IMG/VR virus record: IMGVR_UViG_3300042922_000850
Span: 1 to 64,000 of that record
From: a virus
Direction: 5' to 3' (one strand)
Length of the DNA: 64,000 nucleotides
Part shown: piece by piece, positions 34,185 through 42,921 of the stretch
Layout: every line of letters starts with the position of its first letter
Numbering within the stretch: the first letter of the stretch is position 1
Notes under the pieces: model-generated
Databases searched by the model: none
What the model was told of the DNA's origin: nothing
The model's input: only the letters and a program-made list of their open reading frames with translations
Program-made: the position numbers and the translations under genes

Positions 34185-36122
34185 TTATTGATTGTGTAAT
34201 CCTAAATCGGTCAACATGCCGATTAATTCAAATTCCCTTTTGTCTAACACTGTATCAAGCACGACATTTTTGATTACTTGCCGAACAATAATCTCAGAAA
34301 TGTTTTTGTCTATGCCCGAATTTCCAAGAACAGCTCTTAAAAATTCTCCAAGGTTTGTATCCGGTGCTTTAGACAATTGCTCGTAAGCCGCATCCATCAA
34401 CTTTAACGATGTGTTAAAGATAAGTTCGTTCTCATTAATTATATCATTTTTTTCTTGCTCAGTACTAATTAATGCTGTGAAGCGCTTATTTAATTCTGAG
34501 AGCAAAGAATAGTTTAAAAGAGTGGCAAATTGTCGTTCTTCGTCCGTACCGGTAACATTTACTCCCCAGATGTAATTTTGCTTATCGGCCAAAGTTTTTA
34601 CTAAATAATCGTAGACCTCAGGCGAAAAATTATCATACACATTATCGTAAGGAGTTATTCTATTTATCGCATCAAGGCCAAAAACGAAATCTTCCAAATC
34701 CAAGTCCTGGGTCTCTCTTAAAAGAAAATTAACCGGTTTGCCGTTCATCGATCGAATTATTTTTTCAAAAGCATGAGGGCTCGTAAAAACCACATCACTG
34801 TTATTGGCTGCCTTAACAGACAATACCTTATTTAAAGCTATGTCTCCGATAGGCCTTGTTAAAGCAAAATCTTTTTCTATAATGCTTACTAAAGCATGAC
34901 CATCAAAATCAACCCATTCGTATCCATATTTTGCAGTCAGTAATAAAAAATAAACTGCTGGGTGGACATTGTTGTCAACAAAAATATCCTCAGCTTTTAA
35001 TTTTGTTGCGGCTGCTGTTTTTTCTTGCCCAATATTTTGAGAGGGAAATTTCTCGTTTAATCTAGCAATGCCTTTTCTGATTTCCTTTTTAAAGTAATCC
35101 TCAAAAAATGTTACATTTCTTTCTTGAAAATGTTCAAACCCTTCTTCGTTCATAGCCATTACAGATAGCGTTCCGACAAGTTTCCCATCTACAATAAAAA
35201 TTACTCTATCTGGGAAAAAGCCAATACGAACATTATTTTTAAGATAACTCGGGTTCAAATATTTGCCCTGAGCTGAAGATACTCTGTCTTCTTTATTAAT
35301 GAATGGGACCATTTTTAATACGTCTGTAATTGCACCGGCATATTTATCAAAGGGTCTCTCAAAGTTAGCTTCAGATAATACATACTCAATTTCATCATCC
35401 ATACTTTCAATAAGAATCTCGGCAACCTTATCTACAGCAGAGTTTTCTTTTTCAAAAAAATCTTCTGCTGACGAAGCATAGTGGAACAACTCAACATCGG
35501 TCAGATCTTCAAAATCTAAATCGTCAAATGCCTGTTTATTGATAGTTTTCCGTAAGTCCATCTGGTTTTCGACTATTCGTTTTGCAAACTCTTTTTCTGC
35601 AAAACGAATATCAGAATACATTTTATTTAACAAGAGATTTTTGTAATATTGATGGTCTTTGTTCTTCCAAGCTGCATACATATCTTCGTTCATCTCTTCA
35701 ATTTCAATTGTTTCTAATGGAATATCTCTCACCCCGTCTTTAACCACGTACACAGCGCTGATAGGGGTGAAAATAACTCTCATGTTCGAAGACAGATGAT
35801 TCATTTGGTCATAATAATTTTTGTGCTCGAAACCACTAGGCTGACGTCTTGTTGCTGATGGTTGGGCGGCATTTTGATTTAATGCCATTTTTGCGCTTTG
35901 TTTTTTTGCGATGGCGCCCCCAATAATAGCGCCTAAAATAGCGGCCGGTAAAGCTGTAATTCTAAACCCGCCGTTATCACGTTTATCTTCCTGTTCATTT
36001 ATAAGAGGAAAGTCATTGCTTTCCATCGGAATTGCTGCAGGCATCGGTCTGAGCATTGCATTTGGATTTGAAATTGTGCCGTTTGCCGCTTCTTTTGACA
36101 TATCTCGATCTTCTATTTTCAT
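34185..36122 (-). CDS. Large virion-associated protein of unknown function
   Basis: A 645-residue protein immediately upstream of the portal gene. The first ATG (36122) has no clear ribosome site; an ATG at 36101 (MSKEAANGTISNP) is an alternative. A glycine-alanine hydrophobic segment (ITALPAAILGAIIGGAIAKKQ) lies near residue 60. The rest is alpha/beta with motif copies VDKVAEIL, PFDKYAGAI and QEKTAAAT. The C-terminal 150 residues are helical. No family is recognised; the motif copies and position suggest an inner head or ejected protein. Confidence 0.6.
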   Translation of the reverse strand: MKIEDRDMSKEAANGTISNPNAMLRPMPAAIPMESNDFPLINEQEDKRDNGGFRITALPAAILGAIIGGAIAKKQSAKMALNQNAAQPSATRRQPSGFEHKNYYDQMNHLSSNMRVIFTPISAVYVVKDGVRDIPLETIEIEEMNEDMYAAWKNKDHQYYKNLLLNKMYSDIRFAEKEFAKRIVENQMDLRKTINKQAFDDLDFEDLTDVELFHYASSAEDFFEKENSAVDKVAEILIESMDDEIEYVLSEANFERPFDKYAGAITDVLKMVPFINKEDRVSSAQGKYLNPSYLKNNVRIGFFPDRVIFIVDGKLVGTLSVMAMNEEGFEHFQERNVTFFEDYFKKEIRKGIARLNEKFPSQNIGQEKTAAATKLKAEDIFVDNNVHPAVYFLLLTAKYGYEWVDFDGHALVSIIEKDFALTRPIGDIALNKVLSVKAANNSDVVFTSPHAFEKIIRSMNGKPVNFLLRETQDLDLEDFVFGLDAINRITPYDNVYDNFSPEVYDYLVKTLADKQNYIWGVNVTGTDEERQFATLLNYSLLSELNKRFTALISTEQEKNDIINENELIFNTSLKLMDAAYEQLSKAPDTNLGEFLRAVLGNSGIDKNISEIIVRQVIKNVVLDTVLDKREFELIGMLTDLGLHNQ

Positions 36123-36129
36123 AATAAGT

Positions 36130-36160
36130 AAGGCAGAGGCTTAAGCTTAAGCCCTGCCTT
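36130..36160 (-). terminator. Hairpin between a small gene and the 645-residue gene
   Basis: Nearly perfect inverted repeat centred on AAGCTT: AAGGCAG and GGCTTAAG pair with CTTAAGCC and CTGCCTT around one bulged A. No T run follows on the minus strand, so attenuation or mRNA processing is more likely than full termination. Confidence 0.5.
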
Positions 36161-36169
36161 ATTCACCTC

Positions 36170-36307
36170 CTACTCAGTGGTCTGTGCGGTTTCCTTATCT
36201 TTTTCCGGTTGCGGCTGCTGTGTTGTCACAGGCTGCTCTGGTGTTACCTGCTTTGCGCCAGATTGGATCCAATCTGGAGTACCTGGTATATCTCTCATTG
36301 TTGCCAT
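36170..36307 (-). CDS. Small proline- and glutamine-rich protein, 45 residues
   Basis: ATG at 36307 behind GGAGGTG. The sequence starts MATMRDIPGTPDWIQSGAKQ and ends with a Q/T/P/E-rich tail. The tail resembles the low-complexity tail of the portal. No family is recognised; the good ribosome site and clean codon structure support a real gene. Confidence 0.55.
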   Translation of the reverse strand: MATMRDIPGTPDWIQSGAKQVTPEQPVTTQQPQPEKDKETAQTTE

Positions 36308-36385
36308 AATAAAAACACCTCCATTAACTTGTTTATTTGTTTTGACATATTCATTTTATAGCAAAAAAACGCGCTTGTAAAGAAG

Positions 36386-36628
36386 TTATATTTTTATCGG
36401 CCATCTCGGAACAAAGTCCTTATCTGTCTCTCTTGCAGAGAGAATATTGTCAAGTTTGAAACAACGGATGCCTTTTTCCGTACCGCCAAAATATTGATCG
36501 CCTTTTATTTCATATGGCTCAGTATCTCTTTCCGAAATATCGTTTCCGGAAGATCGATATATAATGGTAACCATCTTCTTATCCCGCGCTGATTTAGAAA
36601 TAGTTTGTAAAATTGAATAGTCTGCCAT
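36386..36628 (-). CDS. Free-standing WYL-like domain protein, 80 residues
   Basis: A small protein consisting of one beta-rich domain: VTIIYRSSGNDISERDTEPY, then GDQYFGGTEKGIRCFKLDNI and a C-terminal PRWPIKI. The pattern of a beta strand, EPY, aromatic strand, FKLDNI resembles WYL domains, which bind ligands or nucleic acid in regulators. It is clearly paralogous to the N-terminal 85 residues of the SNF2 protein at 53913-55751 (same EPYxIxG, KGxIRxFKxxN and PxWxI positions). Here the domain exists alone. The ATG at 36628 follows GGAGGAAT. Confidence 0.65.
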   Translation of the reverse strand: MADYSILQTISKSARDKKMVTIIYRSSGNDISERDTEPYEIKGDQYFGGTEKGIRCFKLDNILSARETDKDFVPRWPIKI

Positions 36629-36633
36629 GTTAT

Positions 36634-38184
36634 TTATTCCTCCAAGCCAACCATGTGATATTGTTTTGACATTCCCGACTTTAATCCATCATAGTTGGTA
36701 AGGGTATCCTGTTTGTTTAGCTTTTTCTGCTCCAGCTTATCAATGTCGACATTGTTGACCTTTTCTTCTATGTCTTTTATCACACCCGACGCAATCTTAA
36801 ACAAATAGTCAAGCTCTTCTGAAGCTGTTTTGATTTCCGGCGCCTTTTTTGTTTCTATCGTAACCCTGGCAATTCCATCCGGAATAGGCTGACTTTTAGG
36901 GCTATCTTCCTTTTGTTCTAGCTTTTCAAGTCTGCCCTTAAGATTTCTTCCGGTCGTTGCAATAAAGAGGGCCGGGAAAATAGACCTTGATAAACCTTGC
37001 AATGCTTTCTTTGGCAATGTTTCTTTTGCCCACTCTCCCCAAGGTATGTTCCTTGGCTGTGGTATCTGACCTAGCTCAATACCTGCATCATAAGCCTGTT
37101 TTGATATGCTGCCGGTCGTTTTTCTTTTTCTTGGTTTATTCTGCTTTTGCAATGAAGATAACGGGAAGTCAACAACAACGCGCTCAACATTAGGGTCGAC
37201 AGCAGGATCAAAAATATTTTTGCCTGCAACAAATCCTGCAAGTGCAGGGGCGCCATAATATGGGATTGATTCTAATCCTGCTCGAAGAAAATCATCTCTT
37301 ACCATTTGCTTTGCTTTTGGCCGAACCTTTGAAATAGTATCTTGCACTTTGGATTGGATACTAGCAGATTTTTCAAAAACCTCATCAAGGACCACACTTG
37401 CTTGTTTCCCTGAATTATGAAGGGCATCATAAATATCTCCATCGCTATAGAGCAGACCACCCATATCTCTTCTCATGTTTGAGTGTTCCTGAGACAATTT
37501 CCTACTAACGTTCCTTGCGTTATTTATTTTTTCATTTCGAACATCCTTGGTTCCGTCTTTAACTACATCCATGACGGTCTTCATGGATTTGTTTTTCCCG
37601 AGAATTTTTCTAGGGAGTTTATGAACGAATTTATCCAGTCCCTTTTTCGCACTTTGAACCGGTGCCATTGGGTTCTTCTTCGCTAGCCCTTGGAGTAATC
37701 CGGCACCTAGCACAGCTCCTCCGGCAACAAGGTAAGGGTTAAACCCTTCATCATTGTCGTGGTAATTTTTCTCTTTGATTTCTACAAGGTTTATGGGCAT
37801 ACTCGGTTGTTGTGGTCGGTTTGACTGATAATTTCTGTTGGGACGACTATAATTGCTATTGCGGTTACCATAGGAATTGTTAGCCCTATTATTGTTATAA
37901 GGTCTGTTATTATAACTCTGGTTACGTGGTGCGGTAGCGTTACTGCCAGATGTTTCCTCAGCAGCTTTGCAAAGGAAATCAAGTTCTTCTGAAGCATTAC
38001 GGAATAAAGGGTTTGAGTTAACTGCATTAATCGTGCCGTCTCCAGAGGGTGCCTTTACTAATTTATTACCGAGGATGGCATCGTATTTACTTCCTGCTGC
38101 CATCTGAGCCTTTATATTCTGTTTCGTTTTCTTCCCGGTACCAATAATTTCGTTTCCAAGGAAAAAGGATGATATAGGATCCAT
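36634..38184 (-). CDS. Virion-associated protein with N/R-rich linker
   Basis: A 516-residue protein, ATG at 38184 behind AAGGGGGG. The segment about 80-130 is made of N, R, Y, S and Q (NRANNSYGNRNSNYSRPN), a disordered linker. A glycine-rich hydrophobic stretch follows (YLVAGGAVLGAGLLQGLA). Two nearly identical motif copies occur: NASEELDFLCKAAEE near residue 68 and TASEELDYLFKIASG near 460; EVFEKSASIQ near 270 is a third. The features suggest an internal head protein processed by the head protease. Family unknown. Confidence 0.6.
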   Translation of the reverse strand: MDPISSFFLGNEIIGTGKKTKQNIKAQMAAGSKYDAILGNKLVKAPSGDGTINAVNSNPLFRNASEELDFLCKAAEETSGSNATAPRNQSYNNRPYNNNRANNSYGNRNSNYSRPNRNYQSNRPQQPSMPINLVEIKEKNYHDNDEGFNPYLVAGGAVLGAGLLQGLAKKNPMAPVQSAKKGLDKFVHKLPRKILGKNKSMKTVMDVVKDGTKDVRNEKINNARNVSRKLSQEHSNMRRDMGGLLYSDGDIYDALHNSGKQASVVLDEVFEKSASIQSKVQDTISKVRPKAKQMVRDDFLRAGLESIPYYGAPALAGFVAGKNIFDPAVDPNVERVVVDFPLSSLQKQNKPRKRKTTGSISKQAYDAGIELGQIPQPRNIPWGEWAKETLPKKALQGLSRSIFPALFIATTGRNLKGRLEKLEQKEDSPKSQPIPDGIARVTIETKKAPEIKTASEELDYLFKIASGVIKDIEEKVNNVDIDKLEQKKLNKQDTLTNYDGLKSGMSKQYHMVGLEE

Positions 38185-38215
38185 AATAATCCCCCTTTCA
38201 TATTTTAATACTAAA

Positions 38216-38283
38216 TCAAGGCATCCCCTATCATAGTTAAGGAATGCCTTGAGCCTTTAACAACTAAAGAGGACCCTTTAGTT
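38216..38283 (-). terminator. Tandem hairpins after the 124-residue protein gene
   Basis: Two hairpins between 38184 and 38293: TCAAGGCAT paired with ATGCCTTGA (38216-38252), and AACTAAAG paired with CTTTAGTT (38262-38283). The second shares AACTAAAGAGGAC with the leader hairpin of the sigma factor gene at 49450. Confidence 0.6.
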
Positions 38284-38292
38284 CGTATTCAA

Positions 38293-38667
38293 TTATTCTT
38301 GAATATATCCGTACTGCTTAAATACTTTCAGAGCAGCTTCTTTGTAAGCGTTGGCATTTTGAAGTGCATTGTCTGCAGCTTTTTCAATTGCTTCAGCTTC
38401 TTGCCAAACAGCAGCGGCCTTCTCAATTGCTTCAGCAATTTCAGCAGCTTCTTTATCTTCTTCTTTTTCCTCTTCCTTTTCGTCTTCTTTTTTGGACGTA
38501 GCCTTTGCAATTACTGCTTGAGCTGCAGGAGAGATTGCAGGTTTTTCTGCAGGAGCAACCTCAGGAGTTTCTTCGTCCTCTTCTGCTACCTTTTCAAACA
38601 AATCGCCAGTTACGATTTCCTCAGCGAGCTTTTCTACAAATGCATCATATTCTTTTTGGTTTAACAT
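38293..38667 (-). CDS. Acidic KxA-motif virion protein, 124 residues
   Basis: ATG at 38667 behind AAAGGAGG. N-terminal motif copies DAFVEKLAEEI and DLFEKVAEED are followed by a proline/alanine linker, a run dominated by E, D and K, and a helical C-terminus. It resembles the acidic scaffold-like protein at 9803-10447 in composition. Likely an internal head or scaffold component; no family recognised. Confidence 0.6.
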   Translation of the reverse strand: MLNQKEYDAFVEKLAEEIVTGDLFEKVAEEDEETPEVAPAEKPAISPAAQAVIAKATSKKEDEKEEEKEEDKEAAEIAEAIEKAAAVWQEAEAIEKAADNALQNANAYKEAALKVFKQYGYIQE

Positions 38668-38723
38668 GGTAATAAATCCTCCTTTATGAGAAACAATTTT
38701 ATAGTTTGATATAACCTTTTATT

Positions 38724-38753
38724 ATTATAACTCTATCTAACATTACTTTTCAA
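38724..38753 (-). promoter_or_regulatory. SigA-type promoter
   Basis: TTGAAA, 18-base spacer, TATAAT on the minus strand, 57 bases before the gene starting at 38667. Confidence 0.6.
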
Positions 38754-38770
38754 GTGAATGTTAGAATGGC

Positions 38771-40447
38771 TTAATAATACAGCGCTGTTCCGGTTCCTTG
38801 ATCTCTTTTTTTAGATTCTGCTATGCCTACACCGGCACCAGCGCCAACGAGAACAGCGCCTCTTGCTTTCTTCCTGGATGAAACTGCTTTGGTATACGCT
38901 TTCTCGGCATCTTCTACAGCTTTTTTCGCACCATCAATGTCTAACTCTTGTTCAAATCCATTCAGCTTTTTCTTAGCATTTGAGATTTCGCTGTCCAAGT
39001 CATTTTGTATTCTTCTTGACTGTTGCTTCGCCATGCTCTGAGCCTGATTTAATTCGGTCTTTCCATTCATGCGTTCCATATCAGCTTTGATCTTGGTCGG
39101 AGAAAGATACTTTGACGGGTTGAGAGGATGCTTTAAGGCGTTTTCATTAAGGACTTCGTCGGTTCTACGAGCAACGCCCTCATACTTGTCAAAAGCATCA
39201 CTAAGCATCCCGTTTGCACTTTCCATGCGAGGATGAATATCCAAGTTCTTCTTGGACTTTGCTAAGTTATCGAGAGTGCTTCGTGCACCCTTTATTCGGT
39301 CATCGTTAACTTTTGCAGACAGTACACTTGACGCATTATCTAAGTTTTTTTTTGCGTTTCTTGCAGTAGACCCAATTAATGCTTTGCCGAAAGCAGCAAA
39401 ACCTTTTCCGGCAGATGCGAGTTTTTCAGCTTGCTCTTCTGTGAGACCAGCGGATTTAATAAAATCACTTCTCTTCCCCATAGCAATTTTAGCTAACTGT
39501 GCATTAGAAGAAACGTTACTCATTTTCTCGGTAAGGCCACTAACATCTTTAATTGTAACTCCATTCGTCACCACAACCGGAAGCACCTGATTACTCTTGG
39601 TTGTAAAGGCAGCTTCTTTCATAAAAGAATATTGCTTCAATGAAAACTCACTAGCTTTCTTTGTGATGTCTGCAAACTCAATTTCCAATGAATAATCTTG
39701 TGGTAACTCGCGAGCTTCTTTCATTACTCCAATTTTTTGCTCTATTGTCTTTTTTACGAGTAATTGATCCTTGGGGTTACATTGAGCCATTTTACACATT
39801 TGATCAAATACCTCTTGAGTATTCACGCCATGTCTTGAATACTGAATGAGCGCATCTGCAATGATGTGTGAATTCTCCGCAACTTTATCCATGCATTTTT
39901 GAATTTCTGTGTCGACAGATGTTAATGCCGAAGCTGTTCTTTCGAGATCAATGTTTTCTTTTGTTCGTTCTAAATCCGTGGACATAGGCGCGAATTCATA
40001 AGGAACAAAATTGAACATGTTCAAATGGTCTCCGTTATCAGCGTCCCAACTAGCTTTTTTCTCTAAGCCGTTCCGGTCAGATAAGTTTGCCTGATGTTCG
40101 GCTTTTGAACCGATAACATTGTTTTTCTCACCGAGTTCGTCTTTTATTTGCTTTAAAGATGCCAGGTCAAACACAACGTCGCGGTCCGGGGAATTATTCA
40201 TCTGATTATATTTAATTAAATAAACCTGATTATTTACTTCCTCTACTATTCTTTGTATTTGGTCACTGTTTAGATTATCTTTTTTGGCAATTTTAGCGAT
40301 GGCTTTATTTAAATCAATATGAAACTTCATATATTCGTTCACAACAGCATCTTTGTATGGTCCTAGCTTGTGAGCGAAATCGCCAGTTGAAATTTTGGTT
40401 TCAGGAGCGCTGAAACCGCCCGATAGGGCGTCTAATAATGATGGCAA
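38771..40447 (-). CDS. Helical virion-associated protein, 558 residues
   Basis: I use TTG 40447 (MPSLLDALSGGFS), eight bases after AGGAGG; a GTG at 40456 overlaps the ribosome site. The protein is almost entirely helical, with coiled coils in the C-terminal third (MAKQQSRRIQNDLDSEISN), and ends in a glycine-alanine hydrophobic segment (GAVLVGAGAGVGIAE). Motif copies include GLEKKASWD, DLERTASAL, MDKVAENS, ITKKASEF and FMKEAAFT. It could be an ejection or inner-core protein that forms a channel after cleavage. Family not recognised. Confidence 0.6.
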   Translation of the reverse strand: MPSLLDALSGGFSAPETKISTGDFAHKLGPYKDAVVNEYMKFHIDLNKAIAKIAKKDNLNSDQIQRIVEEVNNQVYLIKYNQMNNSPDRDVVFDLASLKQIKDELGEKNNVIGSKAEHQANLSDRNGLEKKASWDADNGDHLNMFNFVPYEFAPMSTDLERTKENIDLERTASALTSVDTEIQKCMDKVAENSHIIADALIQYSRHGVNTQEVFDQMCKMAQCNPKDQLLVKKTIEQKIGVMKEARELPQDYSLEIEFADITKKASEFSLKQYSFMKEAAFTTKSNQVLPVVVTNGVTIKDVSGLTEKMSNVSSNAQLAKIAMGKRSDFIKSAGLTEEQAEKLASAGKGFAAFGKALIGSTARNAKKNLDNASSVLSAKVNDDRIKGARSTLDNLAKSKKNLDIHPRMESANGMLSDAFDKYEGVARRTDEVLNENALKHPLNPSKYLSPTKIKADMERMNGKTELNQAQSMAKQQSRRIQNDLDSEISNAKKKLNGFEQELDIDGAKKAVEDAEKAYTKAVSSRKKARGAVLVGAGAGVGIAESKKRDQGTGTALYY

Positions 40448-40477
40448 ATAAATCACCTCCTATTTCTTTCTAAACTT

Positions 40478-40506
40478 ATTATATGTGTTTTGATAAGAAA
40501 AAACAA
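40478..40506 (-). promoter_or_regulatory. SigA-type promoter
   Basis: TTGTTT, 17-base spacer, TATAAT on the minus strand, 31 bases before the start at 40447. It lies back to back with the plus-strand GTATAAG motif at 40542. Confidence 0.6.
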
Positions 40507-40541
40507 GTTCAGGAGCGCATTCAAAAACAAGGCTTTTTCTA

Positions 40542-40557
40542 GTATAAGAGATAAAAG
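40542..40557 (+). promoter_or_regulatory. GTATAAG-type promoter motif
   Basis: GTATAAGAGATAAAAG, 35 bases before the ATG at 40592, preceded by a T-rich stretch. Confidence 0.65.
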
Positions 40558-40591
40558 GAATAATTGTAATAATAAAGGAGGATTTTAAAAT

Positions 40592-40771
40592 ATGGGATTG
40601 GCGAAAGCGATTGACATAGGAGCAAAAGGAATGAAAGTGGTAGTGAGTTTTGGATCGGGAATAGCGATAACAGCACTAGGAGTAAAAGCAAAAAAGATAG
40701 TAAAAGTAATTAGTAATACTCACATTGATAAGCAAGCAAAATGGATCAAAGATACATTTAATATTCATTAA
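40592..40771 (+). CDS. Small membrane-like protein, 59 residues
   Basis: ATG at 40592 behind AAAGGAGG. MGLAKAIDIGAKGMKVVVSF leads into a glycine-zipper hydrophobic stretch (GSGIAITALGVKAKK) and a basic tail. It resembles the N-terminal half of the next protein (110 residues), so the two may be diverged copies. Almost every codon ends in A. It sits in a plus-strand island inside the minus-strand head genes. A membrane role (holin-like or superinfection exclusion) is possible but not shown. Confidence 0.65.
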   Translation: MGLAKAIDIGAKGMKVVVSFGSGIAITALGVKAKKIVKVISNTHIDKQAKWIKDTFNIH

Positions 40772-40791
40772 ATAAAAAGGAGGCTTTAATA

Positions 40792-41124
40792 ATGGAAGCA
40801 CAAGTAATAATTAGAGAGATTGGTAAAGAATTAGTAAAAGGAAGAACAGTAGCAACAGCATTAAAAATACTTACGGGAGTAGGAATTGGCGTAGTATCAG
40901 TAAAAGCAGGAGCAAAAAAGAAAGAAGAAGGAGAAATGTTTGGCGACAACACAGAAGTTAAAGATAACAAAAAAATCGCAATAATAGGTATAGGAATGGC
41001 AATTGGAGCAACAGTAATTGTAGCAGCAAAAAATGCAGTACCAAGAATAATAGCAGCAACAAAAGTAGCGGCGGAAGTATGGACAGAAACAACAGAGAAT
41101 GGAGTTGAAATAACACACTTTTAA
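40792..41124 (+). CDS. Small two-helix membrane-like protein, 110 residues
   Basis: ATG at 40792 behind AAAGGAGG. Two glycine/alanine-rich hydrophobic segments (ALKILTGVGIGVVSVKAGA near 25-43, and IAIIGIGMAIGATVIVAAK near 62-80) flank a charged loop (KKKEEGEMFGDNTEVKDNKK). The codon use is strongly A-ending, as in its neighbour. The pair is enclosed by the promoter motif and a terminator. A holin-like or membrane-interfering function is one option; nothing in the sequence settles it. Confidence 0.65.
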   Translation: MEAQVIIREIGKELVKGRTVATALKILTGVGIGVVSVKAGAKKKEEGEMFGDNTEVKDNKKIAIIGIGMAIGATVIVAAKNAVPRIIAATKVAAEVWTETTENGVEITHF

Positions 41125-41134
41125 TAAAATAAAC

Positions 41135-41162
41135 GGGCAGCGTAAGCTGCCCAAACTTTTTT
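41135..41162 (+). terminator. Terminator of the 40592-41124 island
   Basis: GGGCAGC, GTAA loop, GCTGCCC, then AAACTTTTTT. The T run overlaps the end of the terminase gene on the other strand. Confidence 0.9.
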
Positions 41163-42783
41163 AAATTGTTCCACCATAGGCACTGGAAAACTCAACTGCA
41201 GTTCCTCCGCCACCGCCTTTTCCATATAATTTAGCCGCTAGATATGCATACACGCACGAATGCAACCCATCGTCGGGTTGGCCTTCCGGGTGAGTATAGA
41301 ATAAATCCTCAGATTTTCCGCTTTGAGCTTTACGATACTCCGCAAGCTCAACTAAATGATGGTCATAAAGCCATGAATATTTTGATCTATCCGAACCTGG
41401 CCATAAAATTTCTTTTTTGTGAACAGCGGTAATATATTGTTGCATTACTTCTGTACGATTAACGACCCACATTGTTTTTTGTGGATTGTATTTTGCTTTC
41501 TGATTTTGGTTAAATGAGTAGTAGCACGCGGCTACCCGACTACCAAACAGAGCTCTTAATTTTTTATACTGAACAAATCCAAATCCCCAATCGACGATAG
41601 CATATGCAATACGAAATAAATTCATCAGGTTGCAAATATCTCTTAATTGCCAATCCGGGTCTAATTCTTCGCCCTTTTCATATCGTTTATTGAATATCAT
41701 CTGAAATCTTCCTGATGAATTATATGAATAAATAGTTACAACTGTAAATGACTTTTCACCAGTTCCCCAGTCTACACCCATGAAATTCTTAGTATTAGAG
41801 AATTCTCTTTCGGCTCTAGGATATAGCTTTAAGTCATTGGTGCTGATACCGGCAAGAACCAATGAAGTAAACGGTTTATCTGCATTTTCATAGCTACGAC
41901 CAAGCACCTCGTTGTGGAATTTATCCGAGGAATAAGTCGTATACTTTGCCCAAATATCGTCTGCCTGTATCCATGGCACCATAAGTTGAGAAATACGGAA
42001 TCCTTTTAACTTTCTATCCGGTTGTAACTCATACCAAAAGCCGTTAATGATACTGGCTTTTGGTAAATCTCGCTTACATTTTCGGCATACAAATCTGGTA
42101 GGTTCAAGGTTCTTGATACCCATGACCTGATGCGTATTACAATGCGGGCATTTAACAATCCATTCGTTTTGAGTAGACCGATCCCAATATTGTTGGATTG
42201 TATTACTGAAGGTCTTAGGAGTGCCAGTATACCAAGTTACCCTCATTCTGGCTCCGGCATCCAAAGCATGCGACTGGGTCTCCTTTATAACTGGAATGGC
42301 ATCAATGTGAATATCTTGAATTTCATCACCCCACACACCGTTTACAGTGATACCACGAATATTGTCTGCCATTCCAAAACAATGTTTAAAATAATTAATG
42401 GACCCATTATTAAATTCTTTAAATTGTACAGCCTGTGAATCCTGTTTCCCAATGAAATTGTTTTTTACAACTTGATCCTGACTATACTCATATATCTTGC
42501 CAATTCTTTCTTTTGAAAACTCACGCACTTGGGAAGTCAATGGCGCAAAATATAACGCTTTAAAATGTGGCTTCGTTAATGTTAAAGTACCTATCATTGT
42601 AGAATTTGTAGTAGATTTTTCTACTTGCCGGCCCGACATAATAATGCCTTCTTCGATGTCTGCATCATAGATGGGTTTTAAGTAGTGTCGGTCCGTTAAC
42701 CGAAACGGCCTACCATCTAATTGAAATGTGGCTTCTGCGAACACAGACGGCACTACCTGTATCTTATTTGCTATTTCGCTCAA
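41161..42783 (-). CDS. terL: Large terminase subunit
   Basis: A 540-residue DNA packaging motor. The N-terminal ATPase has SGRQVEKSTTNS as the Walker A region (about 49-60), NGVWGDEIQDI as Walker B (about 149-159) and WYTGTPKT as the coupling motif. A zinc ribbon, CPHCNTHQ with CRKCKRDL, lies between the domains (about 212-238), as in several large phages. The nuclease domain begins at FMGVDWGTGEKSFTV with its first aspartate, followed by IVDWGFG. The start is TTG 42783 behind GGCGGTG. The small subunit is not evident next to it. Confidence 0.88.
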   Translation of the reverse strand: MSEIANKIQVVPSVFAEATFQLDGRPFRLTDRHYLKPIYDADIEEGIIMSGRQVEKSTTNSTMIGTLTLTKPHFKALYFAPLTSQVREFSKERIGKIYEYSQDQVVKNNFIGKQDSQAVQFKEFNNGSINYFKHCFGMADNIRGITVNGVWGDEIQDIHIDAIPVIKETQSHALDAGARMRVTWYTGTPKTFSNTIQQYWDRSTQNEWIVKCPHCNTHQVMGIKNLEPTRFVCRKCKRDLPKASIINGFWYELQPDRKLKGFRISQLMVPWIQADDIWAKYTTYSSDKFHNEVLGRSYENADKPFTSLVLAGISTNDLKLYPRAEREFSNTKNFMGVDWGTGEKSFTVVTIYSYNSSGRFQMIFNKRYEKGEELDPDWQLRDICNLMNLFRIAYAIVDWGFGFVQYKKLRALFGSRVAACYYSFNQNQKAKYNPQKTMWVVNRTEVMQQYITAVHKKEILWPGSDRSKYSWLYDHHLVELAEYRKAQSGKSEDLFYTHPEGQPDDGLHSCVYAYLAAKLYGKGGGGGTAVEFSSAYGGTI

Positions 42784-42809
42784 TAAATTTCACCGCCTTT
42801 ACATATTCG

Positions 42810-42839
42810 ATTATAACATAACCAGACAATTTTAGTAAA
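42810..42839 (-). promoter_or_regulatory. SigA-type promoter for the terminase gene
   Basis: TTTACT, 18-base spacer, TATAAT on the minus strand, 27 bases before the TTG start at 42783. Confidence 0.55.
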
Positions 42840-42880
42840 TCTCTCACAATTAACAAGCCTTAACTTGGGTGGATTTTCTC

Positions 42881-42896
42881 GTATAAGAAATAAAAC
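42881..42896 (+). promoter_or_regulatory. GTATAAG-type promoter motif
   Basis: GTATAAGAAATAAAAC, 26 bases before the ATG at 42922. The ribosome site AAAAGGAG follows closely, so the leader is very short. Confidence 0.65.
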
Positions 42897-42921
42897 AAAA
42901 AGAAAAGGAGACAAAATAATT

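Noticed and set aside
38293-38667. Plus-strand 121-codon frame opposite the acidic 124-residue gene
   Set aside because: Phenylalanine/serine-rich mirror of the lysine/glutamate codons on the other strand; the minus-strand gene has the ribosome site and motif copies.
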